From NCBI GenBank assembly GCA_965205725.1, contig OZ242189.1, positions 2,108,001-2,172,000 on the forward strand: a stretch of DNA of 64,000 bases. The letters run 5' to 3'. This document shows, one piece after another, positions 41,892 through 51,303 of the stretch. The DNA comes from G965205725 sp965205725 (lineage in GTDB: Bacteria; Pseudomonadota; Gammaproteobacteria; Pseudomonadales; Halieaceae). Both the position numbers and the translations under genes were made by a program. The notes under the pieces are model-generated. The model made no database searches. It had not been told where the DNA came from and saw nothing but the letters and a program-made list of their open reading frames with translations. Within the stretch, counting starts at the first letter, position 1; every line of letters begins with the position of its first letter.

Positions 41892-42947
41892 CTAGGCCGC
41901 TTTTCTGGCAACTGCCACCGATTTGTACTTTGTTTCAGCCAGTTGCTCGGCCACTTTTTGCGTTGACAACTTTTGCGCCGTACTCAATTTGAATATTGTC
42001 GATAAGGTGTCGGCAATTTTCTCTATTTGTGAGCAGCTTTTGTCCGTTGTACCCCTGTGTTGGTGGTGGATTTGAATAACGCCTCCGGCATTAATGACAA
42101 AGTCGGGCGCGTACAAAATGCCCTGTTGACGGAGCATTTCACCATGCCTTGCCTCTGCCAGTTGATTGTTGGCGCCACCGGCCACAATGTGAGTATTTAA
42201 GGCGGGAATGCTGTCATCGTTGAGTATGGCGCCCATTGCGCAAGGGGCCAGCACATCCACGTTCAATTTTAAAATTTCGTCTGTGGGTATCTGGGTCGCG
42301 CCCAGGGCCGTTGCTTTTGCGAGATTGCTCGGGTTGATGTCTGCCACAAAGACCCTGGCGCCGTCCCGTATGAGCCGTTCCGTAAGGTATCGTCCAACAA
42401 CCCCTGCACCCTGTACAGCAACCCGGATACCATTGAGCGAATCTGCGCCGGTTTTATAATTGAGGGCTGCCTTGATACCGCAATAAATGCCCAATGCAGT
42501 GAATGGTGATGGGTCACCCCCAAATGGGTCCCGCTCATTAACGCCGGCAACAAAGGGTGTTTGCCGTTGTATCACTTGCATATCGGCAACGCAGGTGCCA
42601 GAGTCTTCGGCGGTAATGTACTGGCCCCCTAAGGTGTTGACAAACCTGCCCATAGATTCGAGCAGAGCCTCTGTTTTCCAGGTGTGCGGGTCACCAATAA
42701 TGACGGCTTTGCCGCCTCCCATGGGCAACCCGGCCAGGGCTGATTTATAGGTCATGCCCCGGCTTAGTCGGAGCACGTCCTCAAGTGCCTCTGCATCGCT
42801 TGCATAGGGGAACATGCGACAGCCACCCAATGCAGCCCCAAGCTGCGTATCGTGAACGGCGATAATGGCCTTGAGCCCGGTGTCCGCGTCTTCTGTAAAA
42901 GCAACGAGTTCATGTTGGTCAAATGATGGGGCAGAAAAAACGCTCAT
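41892..42947 (-). CDS. Glu/Leu/Phe/Val dehydrogenase family amino acid dehydrogenase
   Basis: 351 residues, the short form typical of leucine/phenylalanine dehydrogenases (about 360) rather than glutamate dehydrogenase (about 420-450). The catalytic domain has LGGCRMFPYASDAEALEDVL, RGMTYKSALAGLPMGGGKAV with the two reactive Lys residues, and DVGTC-type VADMQ region; the NAD domain has GIRVAVQGAGVVGRYL. It oxidatively deaminates branched-chain or aromatic amino acids to 2-oxo acids. The next gene on the same strand uses such 2-oxo acids, so the two are a coherent unit, with lrp divergent upstream. Confidence 0.92.
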   Translation of the reverse strand: MSVFSAPSFDQHELVAFTEDADTGLKAIIAVHDTQLGAALGGCRMFPYASDAEALEDVLRLSRGMTYKSALAGLPMGGGKAVIIGDPHTWKTEALLESMGRFVNTLGGQYITAEDSGTCVADMQVIQRQTPFVAGVNERDPFGGDPSPFTALGIYCGIKAALNYKTGADSLNGIRVAVQGAGVVGRYLTERLIRDGARVFVADINPSNLAKATALGATQIPTDEILKLNVDVLAPCAMGAILNDDSIPALNTHIVAGGANNQLAEARHGEMLRQQGILYAPDFVINAGGVIQIHHQHRGTTDKSCSQIEKIADTLSTIFKLSTAQKLSTQKVAEQLAETKYKSVAVARKAA

Positions 42948-43006
42948 ACTTGTCTCCAGGTTATCTTTAAATTTTGCAATGACGGGCTCTTTGTTTGAAA
43001 ACGGGC

Positions 43007-46000
43007 TCAGGCAACGTTTGATAGCGCAATGTCAAAGCTTGTCACGGCGCCGTTTTGATACTGTGTAAGTTGTTGCTGCAAACGCAATTGGTACTGGCGG
43101 TAATTGGCTTCCTTGACATGGCCGTAGCCTCGTACACTTAAAACAAGCTCGATGATCTCAACCGCGTGCCGGATGTTGCCTGTGTGCAAACCTTTGATGA
43201 GGGTCTCAAGCGTGTCGTTGAGTTCGCGGATTAATGAACGCTCCATTTTGCGCTCGGCGCTATAGGAAAAAATATCGAACCTGGTGCCACGCAAAACTTT
43301 TAAAGGTGCCATGAGTCTGAATACATTGAGCATATAACCGCCCAATTTCATTTTTCGGAGCTGCCCTGTGTCCGGGTCACGCCTGGCAAACAGGGGAGGG
43401 GCCATATGGAATGTTAATTTGACCTTGCCTTCGAAGTTTTTCTTTAAGTCCTTCTGGAATCGGCCGTCCGTATAAAGCCGTGCAACTTCATATTCATCTT
43501 TGTAGGCCATCACTCTGTGCAGCGCTTTGGCGAAAGCTTTTGTCATATTCAATTCATGCGCGCCAATCGCTTTGGTCTCGGCATCTTTAACCACATCAAC
43601 CTGTTTTTTATAAGCATCGGCATAGGCTGTGTTCTGATAGCCGATGAGGTCGTCATAGCGGTAGGCAACGATGTCATCGAGGGATTCAAGCGCGGTAAAA
43701 CGGTTTTCATGGATACCCGCCAGTCGTTCGACTTCAGGTTGGTCGACGAAGGCCCGGCGCCCCCACAAAAATGCGTCCTGATTAAATTCGACCTGCACGC
43801 CGTTGAGTTCCAGCGCTTTATGAATCGCTTCAGCACTGACGGGGATCAAGCCCTTTTGGTAGGCGTAACCCAGCATAAAAAGATTGGTTGCAATGGTGTC
43901 GCCCAAGAGGGCGCTGGCGATCTCTGTTGCCGGTAAAAAACTGGCTTTATCAAGTGCCAGCTCATCGCAGATAGCTTGCTTCATCGCTGCGTCGTGAAAC
44001 AGGGCATCAGGGTTGCCGACAAACTCTGCGGTCGGCGAAAGCGTATCGTTGATAACGGCCTGGCTGCGGTCTGCATTAAGTTTTGCCAGGGCGTCATCCC
44101 CGGCACTGACGACCAAATCACAGCCGATGAGCAAATCTGCATCACCGGCGGGAATACGCACGGCATGAATATCACTCTGTTGCCTGGCAATGCGCAAGTG
44201 CCCGGTGACTGCGCCAAATTTCTGGGCAAGACCTGTTTGATTGAGTGTGGCAACGCCTTTGTCTTCAAGGTGCGCAGCCATTGATAAAACCGAGGTGACG
44301 GTTAGCACGCCGGTGCCACCGACGCCGGTCACCAATATATTCCAGGGTTGGTCAAGTTTTGGATGTTCCGGCTCAGGCAGTTCCGGGAACCCGGCCAGGC
44401 TATTCCTTGCTCTATGGTTTCCTGCTGTGCTGCCAGCAACAGTGACAAAGCTTGGGCAAAAGCCCTTGGCGCAGGAGTAGTCCTTGTTGCAGGCTGCCTG
44501 GTCGATCTGGCGTTTGCGGCCGAGTTCGGTTTCCTTTGGAATAACCGATAAACAGTTGGATTTTACGCTGCAATCGCCACAACCTTCACAGACCGCGCTG
44601 TTGATAAAAATACGTTCGGAAGGGTCTTTGAGCAGGCCCCGTTTGCGGCGGCGACGCTTTTCGGTGGCACAGGTTTGCTCATAAATCAAAATGGTTGTGC
44701 CTGATGTCTCACGCAGAGATTTTTGCACGGCATTCAAATCATCGCGATGGCTTAAATGAACGATATCGTCCTGCAAGGGCTTGTGTATGGCGGGAGTGTC
44801 TGACACCAGCTCAATCCGTTTGATCCCTTCGCCTTTAAGCTGTTGTATCAACCTGGAAATACTGAGGGTGCCATCAACAGGTTGTCCGCCGGTCATTGCC
44901 ACGGCATCGTTGTATAGTATTTTGTAGGTGATATTGACTTTTGAGGCAATTGACTGGCGGATGGCCAGTAAACCTGAATGAAAGTAGGTGCCGTCGCCAA
45001 GATTCTGGAATATATGTTTGGTGCTTGTAAAAGGTGCAATGCCTGTCCAGGTAACACCCTCTCCACCCATGTGCGTGTGGCTTTGAGCCGGGCGGGTCTG
45101 GCTGAATGTGCTCATATAGTGGCAGCCGATACCACCGCCAGCGATAGAGCCTTCGGGCAGAACGGTTGAGCTGTTGTGTGGGCAGCCTGAGCAATACATG
45201 GGGTCTCGTGTGGAAACTGTGCGTGGCTGAGCGAGTTTTTGCTCCTTGCGGTTGATAAACTCCACCCGTTTTTGCATGGTTTCACTGCTGTAATAACGTG
45301 CCAGACGCGCAGCAATGACCCGCGCAATCATGGCCGGTGTCAGCTCGGCAAGATTGGTTAGCAGGTCTTTGCCGTGCTCGTCGTATTCGCCGACCACTCG
45401 CGGACGTTTATCAACGGGCCGGTTGTAAAGCTGGCCGGTAAGCTGGTCTTCCATAACGGATCGTTTTTCCTCGACGACCAGGATTTCATCCAGACCCTGA
45501 GCAAATTCATGGGTTGTAACGGGTTCGAGTGGCCATGGCATACCCACCTTGTAAAGCCGGATGCCAATTTTGGCGGCGAGGGTTTCATCAATGCCCAGAT
45601 CATCAAAGGCCTGCAATACGTCCAGATAGCTCTTGCCGGCTGTCACAATACCCAGCCTGGGGGCTTGGCTGTCGATGACAATGCGGTTTAGATTGTTCTC
45701 GCGGGCAAAAGCCAGTGCCGCATAAATTTTATATTTATTGAGCCGTTCTTCCTGGGCCAGGGGTGAGTCGGGCCAGCGCACATTGACGCCGTCATCGGGC
45801 AGCTCAAAATTTTCGGGTGTTTTAATATGAATTCGCCTCGAATCAATTTCGGCCGAGATGGCGGAATCCATGTTCTCGGTAATGGCTTTTAGCCCTACCC
45901 AGCAGCCACAATAGCGGGATAATTCCCAGCCAAAAATGCCCAGGTCCAGCACTTCCTGAACATTGGCCGGAGCCAGTACAGGCATCGACAGGCTTGTGAA

Positions 46001-46519
46001 TAAATGCTCTGACTGGAATGGGTAGGTTGAGGATTTGCAGCCGTGATCATCACCGACTACGGCGAGCACACCGCCAAATTTTGATGTTCCCGCTGCGTTG
46101 GCGTGGCGAATGGCGTCCATGCTTCTGTCAAGCCCTGGGCCCTTGCCGTACCACAGGCCAAATACGCCGTCGAATTGACTCCCTGGTATCAAGCCAATCT
46201 CTTGAGAGCCGCGTACCGCAGTCGCTCCCAGGTCTTCGTTGATGCCGGGTACAAACTTGATATTGCGCTGTTCGAGGTATTTCTCTGCTTTCCACATGGC
46301 CTGGTCGACGCCGCCCAGTGGCGACCCGCGATAACCCGATATAAATCCGGCTGTATTGAGCCCTCGCTCCTGGTCTCTCTGGTGTTGCAGGATTGGCAGC
46401 CTCACCAAAGCCTCGATGCCCGTGAGGTATGCCTTGGTCTGATCCAGCTTGTATTTGTCATTGAGGGAGACAGACCTCAACGGCGGCTTGCTTTGATGAA
46501 TAGGGGTATGGCTGCTCAT
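43007..46519 (-). CDS. indolepyruvate ferredoxin oxidoreductase, fused alpha-beta form
   Basis: 1170 residues, the length of the fused aerobic-type indolepyruvate/2-oxoacid ferredoxin oxidoreductase. The N-terminal half has the PYR/transferase part (GFISGYRGSPLGGVD, VVGDDHGCKSSTYP) and TPP domain (LGDGTYFHSGLLA), a CSGCPHN motif, and a 4Fe-4S motif CEGCGDCSVKSNCLSV. The C-terminal half is the gamma domain (ILVTGVGGTGVLTVTSVL) and a DUF6537-like helical tail. It converts aryl or branched 2-oxo acids to acyl-CoA with reduction of ferredoxin. It lies 59 bp from the amino acid dehydrogenase; lrp is divergent, a common control for this gene. Confidence 0.93.
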   Translation of the reverse strand: MSSHTPIHQSKPPLRSVSLNDKYKLDQTKAYLTGIEALVRLPILQHQRDQERGLNTAGFISGYRGSPLGGVDQAMWKAEKYLEQRNIKFVPGINEDLGATAVRGSQEIGLIPGSQFDGVFGLWYGKGPGLDRSMDAIRHANAAGTSKFGGVLAVVGDDHGCKSSTYPFQSEHLFTSLSMPVLAPANVQEVLDLGIFGWELSRYCGCWVGLKAITENMDSAISAEIDSRRIHIKTPENFELPDDGVNVRWPDSPLAQEERLNKYKIYAALAFARENNLNRIVIDSQAPRLGIVTAGKSYLDVLQAFDDLGIDETLAAKIGIRLYKVGMPWPLEPVTTHEFAQGLDEILVVEEKRSVMEDQLTGQLYNRPVDKRPRVVGEYDEHGKDLLTNLAELTPAMIARVIAARLARYYSSETMQKRVEFINRKEQKLAQPRTVSTRDPMYCSGCPHNSSTVLPEGSIAGGGIGCHYMSTFSQTRPAQSHTHMGGEGVTWTGIAPFTSTKHIFQNLGDGTYFHSGLLAIRQSIASKVNITYKILYNDAVAMTGGQPVDGTLSISRLIQQLKGEGIKRIELVSDTPAIHKPLQDDIVHLSHRDDLNAVQKSLRETSGTTILIYEQTCATEKRRRRKRGLLKDPSERIFINSAVCEGCGDCSVKSNCLSVIPKETELGRKRQIDQAACNKDYSCAKGFCPSFVTVAGSTAGNHRARNSLAGFPELPEPEHPKLDQPWNILVTGVGGTGVLTVTSVLSMAAHLEDKGVATLNQTGLAQKFGAVTGHLRIARQQSDIHAVRIPAGDADLLIGCDLVVSAGDDALAKLNADRSQAVINDTLSPTAEFVGNPDALFHDAAMKQAICDELALDKASFLPATEIASALLGDTIATNLFMLGYAYQKGLIPVSAEAIHKALELNGVQVEFNQDAFLWGRRAFVDQPEVERLAGIHENRFTALESLDDIVAYRYDDLIGYQNTAYADAYKKQVDVVKDAETKAIGAHELNMTKAFAKALHRVMAYKDEYEVARLYTDGRFQKDLKKNFEGKVKLTFHMAPPLFARRDPDTGQLRKMKLGGYMLNVFRLMAPLKVLRGTRFDIFSYSAERKMERSLIRELNDTLETLIKGLHTGNIRHAVEIIELVLSVRGYGHVKEANYRQYQLRLQQQLTQYQNGAVTSFDIALSNVA

Positions 46520-46559
46520 GGGATAGCTCGTATAAATTTTTTAAGAATTATACGTGCGA

Positions 46560-46576
46560 ATAATTGCAATGATTAT
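46560..46576. promoter_or_regulatory. possible Lrp-type binding site
   Basis: ATAAT-TGCAATG-ATTAT is an inverted repeat with AT-rich arms in the 133-bp gap between the divergent indolepyruvate oxidoreductase and lrp genes. The composition and spacing suit an Lrp-family site controlling both directions. No experiment or consensus match was available. Confidence 0.4.
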
Positions 46577-46584
46577 GCTTTAAT

Positions 46585-46626
46585 AGACCCTGTTTGCTCT
46601 ATGCAGGTCTTTTTAGACCTTTTTTT
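46585..46626 (+). promoter_or_regulatory. terminator/antiterminator-like structure in the lrp leader
   Basis: Segment 3-part layout: AGACCCTG (46585-46592), CAGGTCT (46604-46610), AGACCT (46615-46620) and six or more T from 46621. Segments 2 and 3 form a 6-bp hairpin with a UUUU loop followed by a U tract, an intrinsic terminator 27 bp before the lrp start. Segments 1 and 2 also pair (AGACC-TG with CAGGTCT, one bulged C) and exclude it. Whether transcription starts upstream of 46585 is unknown. Confidence 0.5.
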
Positions 46627-46652
46627 GACAGAAACAGGAATATTTATTCACA

Positions 46653-47144
46653 ATGATTGAGTTGAGCCCGGAGGACATCAAAATCCTCGAAATGTTGCAG
46701 ACAGATGCCAACCGCAGTTCGACAGACATTGCCGAGCGCCTCAATATGAGCCAGTCGCCATGCTGGCGCAGAATCCATCGGTTAGAGACCAGTGGCGTCA
46801 TAGAAAAAAAGGTCTCTATCGTAAATCGCGAGAAGCTGGGCATTGATCTGGTGGCCTTCACGACAGTTAACTTGAGGGAAACAGGCCGTAAAAATCTGGA
46901 AAAATTTGAAGCGGGCGTCTTGCAATTCGACGAGGTCATCGAGTGCTATACCATGACGGGGGCATGGGATTACATGCTGAAGATTGTCGTGCGCGACATT
47001 CGCCACTACGAAGCCTTTGTGCGTAATAAATTGTTGGAGCTTGCGATGATTGGTGAAGTGCACTCCCATCTGGCTGTCACAGAAATAAAAAATACAACCG
47101 TGCTGCCGCTTCGCAACCAAATGTTTGGGACAGGTCCCAGCTAA
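46653..47144 (+). CDS. Lrp/AsnC family transcriptional regulator
   Basis: 163 residues. N-terminal HTH (about 5-60): LSPEDIKILEMLQTDANRSS, TDIAERLNMSQSPCWRRIHR, LETSGVIEKKVSIV. The C-terminal RAM/AsnC ligand domain follows (VIECYTMTGAWDYMLKIVVRDIRHYEAF; THLAV-like HSHLAVTEI near the end). Such regulators sense an amino acid and commonly control adjacent catabolic genes. It is divergent from the indolepyruvate oxidoreductase, so it likely regulates amino acid catabolism. The ribosome site (AGGAA) is rather far from the ATG. Confidence 0.93.
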   Translation: MIELSPEDIKILEMLQTDANRSSTDIAERLNMSQSPCWRRIHRLETSGVIEKKVSIVNREKLGIDLVAFTTVNLRETGRKNLEKFEAGVLQFDEVIECYTMTGAWDYMLKIVVRDIRHYEAFVRNKLLELAMIGEVHSHLAVTEIKNTTVLPLRNQMFGTGPS

Positions 47145-47257
47145 AGCAGCGCAGAGAGCCCAGCGCCAGGTTACGATTATTGAGTCATTTGATTTGATCA
47201 AATCAATTCATGTAACAGGCTGGTTCAATCGCCTCGGTAAGTAAAAAGGAAGGTTTG

Positions 47258-48880
47258 ATGAATATGCGAGTAAACAGGTTGAAATGGACATTGTTGCTGT
47301 TCCTGCTGTGGTTGCCATCACTGTCATCTCAGGCGGATGCACCCAATATCATTGTGATGGTCGCTGATGATCTTGGCTGGTCTGATGTTGGCTTTCATGG
47401 TGGCAGGGACATTGCAACCCCGTCTCTGGACCGGCTTGCCCGCGAGGGAGTACAGCTTGATCGCTTTTACACAACACCGATTTGCTCTCCAACTCGCGCG
47501 GGCCTGATGACTGGCCGTGATCCAGTGCGGCTCGGTGTCGTTTATGGGGTAATCATGCCCTGGCATACAGCGGGCATTCACCCTGAGGAGACATTTTTAC
47601 CTGAGTTATTTCTCAATACGGGTTATCAAACGGCGATGGTTGGCAAATGGCACCTGGGACACGCCCAGCAAACCTATCACCCTAATAACCGCGGCTTTGA
47701 GCACTTTTACGGACATTTGCATACAGAGGTAGGCTTTTTCCCGCCATTTTCAAACCAGGGGGGTAAGGACTTTCAACGTAACGGGGTGTCTATAAAAGCA
47801 CAAGGCTACGAGACCTTTTTACTCGCTGATGAGGTGAGCCGCTATATTCGCGAGCGCGACAAGGAAAAGCCCTTTTTTGTGTATATGCCGTTTATAGCAC
47901 CCCATACGCCGCTTGATGCGCCGCTGGATTTACAAGACAAATACGCCGACCTCAAGGACAGTCGGCTACCTGCGCGCAGCAAGCAGACAGATCAGACTCG
48001 TATGATCAATAAACTGATGATGCAGCCCAGTGCCCGTTCCATGTACGCAGCGGTGGTTGACGGTATGGACCAGGCGGTCGGCCAGGTATTGGATACACTG
48101 GATGCCGAAGGCATTGCAGACAATACGATTGTCCTGTTTTTCTCCGACAATGGAGGTGCGGCCTATGCGACGGGCGGTGCCGACAATGTACCCTTGCGTG
48201 GGGGCAAAGGAGAGACTTTTGAGGGCGGTATCAGGGTCGTATCAGTGATGCGCTGGCCGAATCAGTTAGACGCTGGCGGTAAGATGGGGTCGATCATGTC
48301 AGTGATGGACGTGTTACCTACGCTGACCTCTGCCGCTGGCATAAAAGTGAGCACTAACTTCCCTTTGGACGGCAGGGATATGATGCCGGCTATCAGGGAT
48401 GGACTGGAAATACCGCGTCAGGACTACCTGTTTTTTGCTTCTGAGACACCCATCAAGGGACATTTCAACCTGACAGCATTCAATGACGAGTGGAAGTTGG
48501 TGCAAGAGATGGTGCACGGTTTGTCCTCAGTGGACATCACCAACTACTTGTTTCGAATCAGTGAAGACCCCAATGAATACAATAATCTTGCAGAGCAATA
48601 TCCAGAGGTTGTTGCAGAGTTGGCTCGGGAGATTCACCACTGGCGCAGTCTGTATCCCGTTGCTGGCACGCGTGCGGAACTGGTGCCGCCACCTGGGTGG
48701 CGGGCGCCCCTCGATTGGGCTGACTATCCGATTCCTCTGGATCAACTTCAACAAAATTCTGCGCCGGGTATGCCGCCTGCCCACGCACGGGTACCGCTGG
48801 ACTGGCAGCACGGGGAGGCGGGCCGACTGATTTACAACTGCGAGCCGTACCGCATGTTGGGCGGTGGTTTGTGCAAGTAG
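47258..48880 (+). CDS. sulfatase (arylsulfatase-type), periplasmic
   Basis: About 540 residues from ATG 47258 (an in-frame TTG at 47255 is less likely), with AAGGAAGG as ribosome site. A signal peptide ends near LSSQADA; the mature part opens PNIIVMVADDLGWSDVGFHG with the calcium-binding Asp pair. The signature CSPTRAGLMTGR contains the Cys that must be converted to formylglycine; GKWHLGH, FFSDNGGAAYATGGADN and EGGIRVVSVMRWP complete the site. The family hydrolyses aryl or carbohydrate sulfates. A sulfatase-modifying enzyme must exist elsewhere. No partner gene is adjacent. Confidence 0.93.
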   Translation: MNMRVNRLKWTLLLFLLWLPSLSSQADAPNIIVMVADDLGWSDVGFHGGRDIATPSLDRLAREGVQLDRFYTTPICSPTRAGLMTGRDPVRLGVVYGVIMPWHTAGIHPEETFLPELFLNTGYQTAMVGKWHLGHAQQTYHPNNRGFEHFYGHLHTEVGFFPPFSNQGGKDFQRNGVSIKAQGYETFLLADEVSRYIRERDKEKPFFVYMPFIAPHTPLDAPLDLQDKYADLKDSRLPARSKQTDQTRMINKLMMQPSARSMYAAVVDGMDQAVGQVLDTLDAEGIADNTIVLFFSDNGGAAYATGGADNVPLRGGKGETFEGGIRVVSVMRWPNQLDAGGKMGSIMSVMDVLPTLTSAAGIKVSTNFPLDGRDMMPAIRDGLEIPRQDYLFFASETPIKGHFNLTAFNDEWKLVQEMVHGLSSVDITNYLFRISEDPNEYNNLAEQYPEVVAELAREIHHWRSLYPVAGTRAELVPPPGWRAPLDWADYPIPLDQLQQNSAPGMPPAHARVPLDWQHGEAGRLIYNCEPYRMLGGGLCK

Positions 48881-48916
48881 ATTAAAGCCATAGGACATTG
48901 ATTGGTGTAGCACAAA

Positions 48917-48938
48917 AAGGCCGCTTCTTGGCGGCCTT
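48917..48938. terminator. intrinsic terminator (bidirectional)
   Basis: AAGGCCGC-TTCTTG-GCGGCCTT: perfect 8-bp stem and 6-nt loop, preceded by A-runs and followed by TTCTATAAA. It lies 37 bp after the sulfatase and 51 bp before the end of the convergent zinc-ribbon gene, so it can close both transcripts. Confidence 0.75.
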
Positions 48939-48988
48939 CTATAAAGTTGCTCAGAACCCGCTCTGAGCTGATTTCCCCTGGGGGATCG

Positions 48989-49390
48989 CTAGTCTGGACG
49001 TTTACCTGTGACTAGCCCGCGGAACTTGTCGACCAGGGTTTCATATTTGTAGTCGGTAAATTCGCCAGCATCGAAAAACAGGCCGTGTTTATTGCACACT
49101 TCGTACCAAATATGAATTTGCGTGGGATCTGAGGTTTTTTCCATCGTGTCGCCGCAGCGCGGACATGCGACGTCCTCGACTTCATTCCATTTTTTCCCGA
49201 CTTCAGGGTCACCGATGTCCAGTGCTTCACCCATCCAGCGGTCTTTTAACGCTTCAGCTTCTCCGGTATCAAACCAAATGCCCCGGCATTCTGTGCAGCG
49301 GTCTATGGTGAGGTTGCCGTAGGTCACTTCTTCCATGCCGTGTTTGCATTTAGGGCACTGCAAAGCATGTTGATCAGGATTATATTCCAT
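48989..49390 (-). CDS. TFIIB-type zinc-ribbon protein
   Basis: 133 residues with two treble/zinc ribbon modules: CPKCKHGMEE...RCTECRGIWFDTGE (zf-TFIIB type, with the WFD-x-GE tail) and CPRCGDTMEK...CNKHGLFFDAGEF. The last Cys pair in the second module is C-x2-H, so one ligand may be His. Such proteins are common in proteobacteria and have no established role; some bind nucleic acids or other proteins. A start with ribosome site AAAGGTAG precedes. It stands alone, convergent to the sulfatase. Confidence 0.82.
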   Translation of the reverse strand: MEYNPDQHALQCPKCKHGMEEVTYGNLTIDRCTECRGIWFDTGEAEALKDRWMGEALDIGDPEVGKKWNEVEDVACPRCGDTMEKTSDPTQIHIWYEVCNKHGLFFDAGEFTDYKYETLVDKFRGLVTGKRPD

Positions 49391-49585
49391 GAGTTGAACT
49401 ACCTTTTTTATTGGGATGGCTTAATACAAGTATAAGAAGTGTAGCTGATGTGCGTAAAGTGTGCAGTGGGAAATTTTGTTGAAAAAAGTGGCTATACGAA
49501 GCCTGGAAGTGATTGCTGCGGGCTTCTTGTTGATACAGCAAGCTTTTGGAGCCCACAGTCTGCTAGAATTTCCGCGACCCAGAAG

Positions 49586-50833
49586 ATGATTATGGATGAG
49601 TTTATGTTGGAGACATTGGGAGAGATTCACCCGCTGCTGCCAGAGAGTCTGCTGTTGATGCTGCTGGTTCTGGCTGCCGCGCTCGGCTACTGGCTGAGCA
49701 ATCGCTTCCTGGTTACTGCGATGCGCACGTTTGCCGGGCGCACGGCAATGACCTGGGATGATGCGCTGATTGAATTCCGTGTTTTCTCACGACTGGCACA
49801 GTTGGTGCCAGCCTACATTATTTATCTGGGTATTGATGTACTGCCGGGGCTGGGAGACTCGCTGCGAACCCAGATACTCAATCTGACCAGTGCCTATATG
49901 ATTGTCGCACTGACCCTGACGCTCACTGCCATGTTAAGCGCTGGTAATTTCATTTACGAAGCCCGTCCCGAATCTAAACAGCGCCCCATCAAGGGTTTTG
50001 TGCAGTTGCTGCAACTGGTTGTGCTGATTCTTGGCTTCCTGCTGTTTGCTGCGGCCTTGCTCGACCAGTCTCCGGTTATCCTGCTCAGCGGCTTCGGCGC
50101 GATGACTGCCGTGCTGTTATTAGTCTTTAAGGACACTATCCTGTCTTTGGTTGCCAGTGTGCAGTTGTCGGCGCAGGATATGGTGCGGGTGGGTGACTGG
50201 ATTGAAGTCCCGCAGTTTGGTGCCGACGGCGATGTGGTTGATGTGGAGTTGCATACGATCAAGGTGCAAAACTGGGATAAGACTATTACCACGATTCCCA
50301 CGCATCGATTGATCAGTGATTCATTTAAGAATTGGCGCGGTATGTCCAGCTCGGGCGGACGCAGGATCAAACGGGCACTGTTTCTCGACACCAGTAGCAT
50401 TCGCTTCCTGCGTGAAGCGGAAGTCGATAAATTTCGGCGCTTTGCTTTGCTTGAAGCATACGTTGAAAGCAAACGGGAAGCACTGGAAGAGTACAATCGA
50501 AATTTGCAGGGTGAGTTCTCGGAGGAGGTGAGCATTAATGTGAACCTGCGGCGTTTGACCAATGTGGGTATGTTCCGGGCATACATCTACAATTATCTAA
50601 AACATCATCCGATGATTCGTAAAGATATGACGCTATTGGTGAGGCAACTGCCAGCAGGTCCTGAGGGTTTGCCTATCGAATTGTATAGTTTTACAGCCAC
50701 GACCGATTGGGGGGAGTACGAAGATATCCAGGGAGATATCTTCGACCACCTTTTGGCAATCGTTCCAGAGTTTGGACTGCACCTCTATCAGCGGCCTGCG
50801 GGTACAGACTTGCAAGCCTTGATAAAGCCCTAG
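49586..50833 (+). CDS. MscS-family mechanosensitive channel (YbdG-like)
   Basis: About 415 residues from ATG 49586; the frame is open back to 49448 but those 46 codons look non-coding. Four to five transmembrane helices cover residues 15-200, the last being the pore-lining TM3 (PVILLSGFGAMTAVLLLVFKDTILSLVASVQL). The conserved beta domain follows: QDMVRVGDWIEVPQFGADGDVVDVELHTIKVQNWD and TTIPTHRLISDSFKNW. The C-terminal domain is large, as in YbdG-type channels, which open weakly under osmotic stress. A stress role (osmotic downshock) is known for the family. Confidence 0.88.
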   Translation: MIMDEFMLETLGEIHPLLPESLLLMLLVLAAALGYWLSNRFLVTAMRTFAGRTAMTWDDALIEFRVFSRLAQLVPAYIIYLGIDVLPGLGDSLRTQILNLTSAYMIVALTLTLTAMLSAGNFIYEARPESKQRPIKGFVQLLQLVVLILGFLLFAAALLDQSPVILLSGFGAMTAVLLLVFKDTILSLVASVQLSAQDMVRVGDWIEVPQFGADGDVVDVELHTIKVQNWDKTITTIPTHRLISDSFKNWRGMSSSGGRRIKRALFLDTSSIRFLREAEVDKFRRFALLEAYVESKREALEEYNRNLQGEFSEEVSINVNLRRLTNVGMFRAYIYNYLKHHPMIRKDMTLLVRQLPAGPEGLPIELYSFTATTDWGEYEDIQGDIFDHLLAIVPEFGLHLYQRPAGTDLQALIKP

Positions 50834-50940
50834 CCCCGGGAGGGCGGTCTTTGGCGTCATATAGATTGCTTTACCGTTTCGGAAATAGCGCGTAAGCCAA
50901 TAGAAATATATAGATTTCTTTTTTTATATTAAAGAAACTA

Positions 50941-50971
50941 ATATATTGCTACTAATTAAAAAGCAATATAT
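50941..50971. promoter_or_regulatory. candidate HipB operator region
   Basis: ATATATTGC (50941-50949) and GCAATATAT (50963-50971) form a perfect 9-bp inverted repeat just before the hipB GTG start. A second palindrome, TTTCTTT (50915-50921) with AAAGAAA (50931-50937), lies upstream. Such repeated operators suit autorepression by HipB. Confidence 0.6.
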
Positions 50972-50982
50972 GGGTATCTATT

Positions 50983-51303
50983 GTGAGCGCACTACTCAAT
51001 CAGTTGAAAGCTCGCCGCTTGAACCTGGGCCTTAAGCAGCATGACATGATGCTCCGGGTGGGTATGTCTCGGCAGCAATATCAGCAGTTGGAATCCCAGG
51101 GGAATCCGCGCCTGGATACGTTGGAGCTACTGGCCAAGGGCTTGAAGAGTGAATTGATGCTCATACCCCAGGAGAAGGTGGATGCCGTTAAAGCTATGCT
51201 GGCAGGCGAAGGCACACACCCGCTGAGGGGAATAGGCGGCGATTCAACAGAGGAGAGCTCTATAGCCGATGATCCCTGGAAGGGGCTTTTGGGGGATGAA
51301 TAA
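50983..51303 (+). CDS. hipB: HipB-type antitoxin / XRE-family regulator
   Basis: 106 residues, GTG start. Helix-turn-helix: LNQLKARRLNLGLKQHDMML, RVGMSRQQYQQLESQGNPRL, TLELLAKGLKSELML. It is a short HipB with an acidic C-terminal tail. It binds its own operator and the HipA kinase. The last codons overlap the hipA start by 8 bp (ATGAATAA), so translation is coupled. Confidence 0.88.
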   Translation: MSALLNQLKARRLNLGLKQHDMMLRVGMSRQQYQQLESQGNPRLDTLELLAKGLKSELMLIPQEKVDAVKAMLAGEGTHPLRGIGGDSTEESSIADDPWKGLLGDE

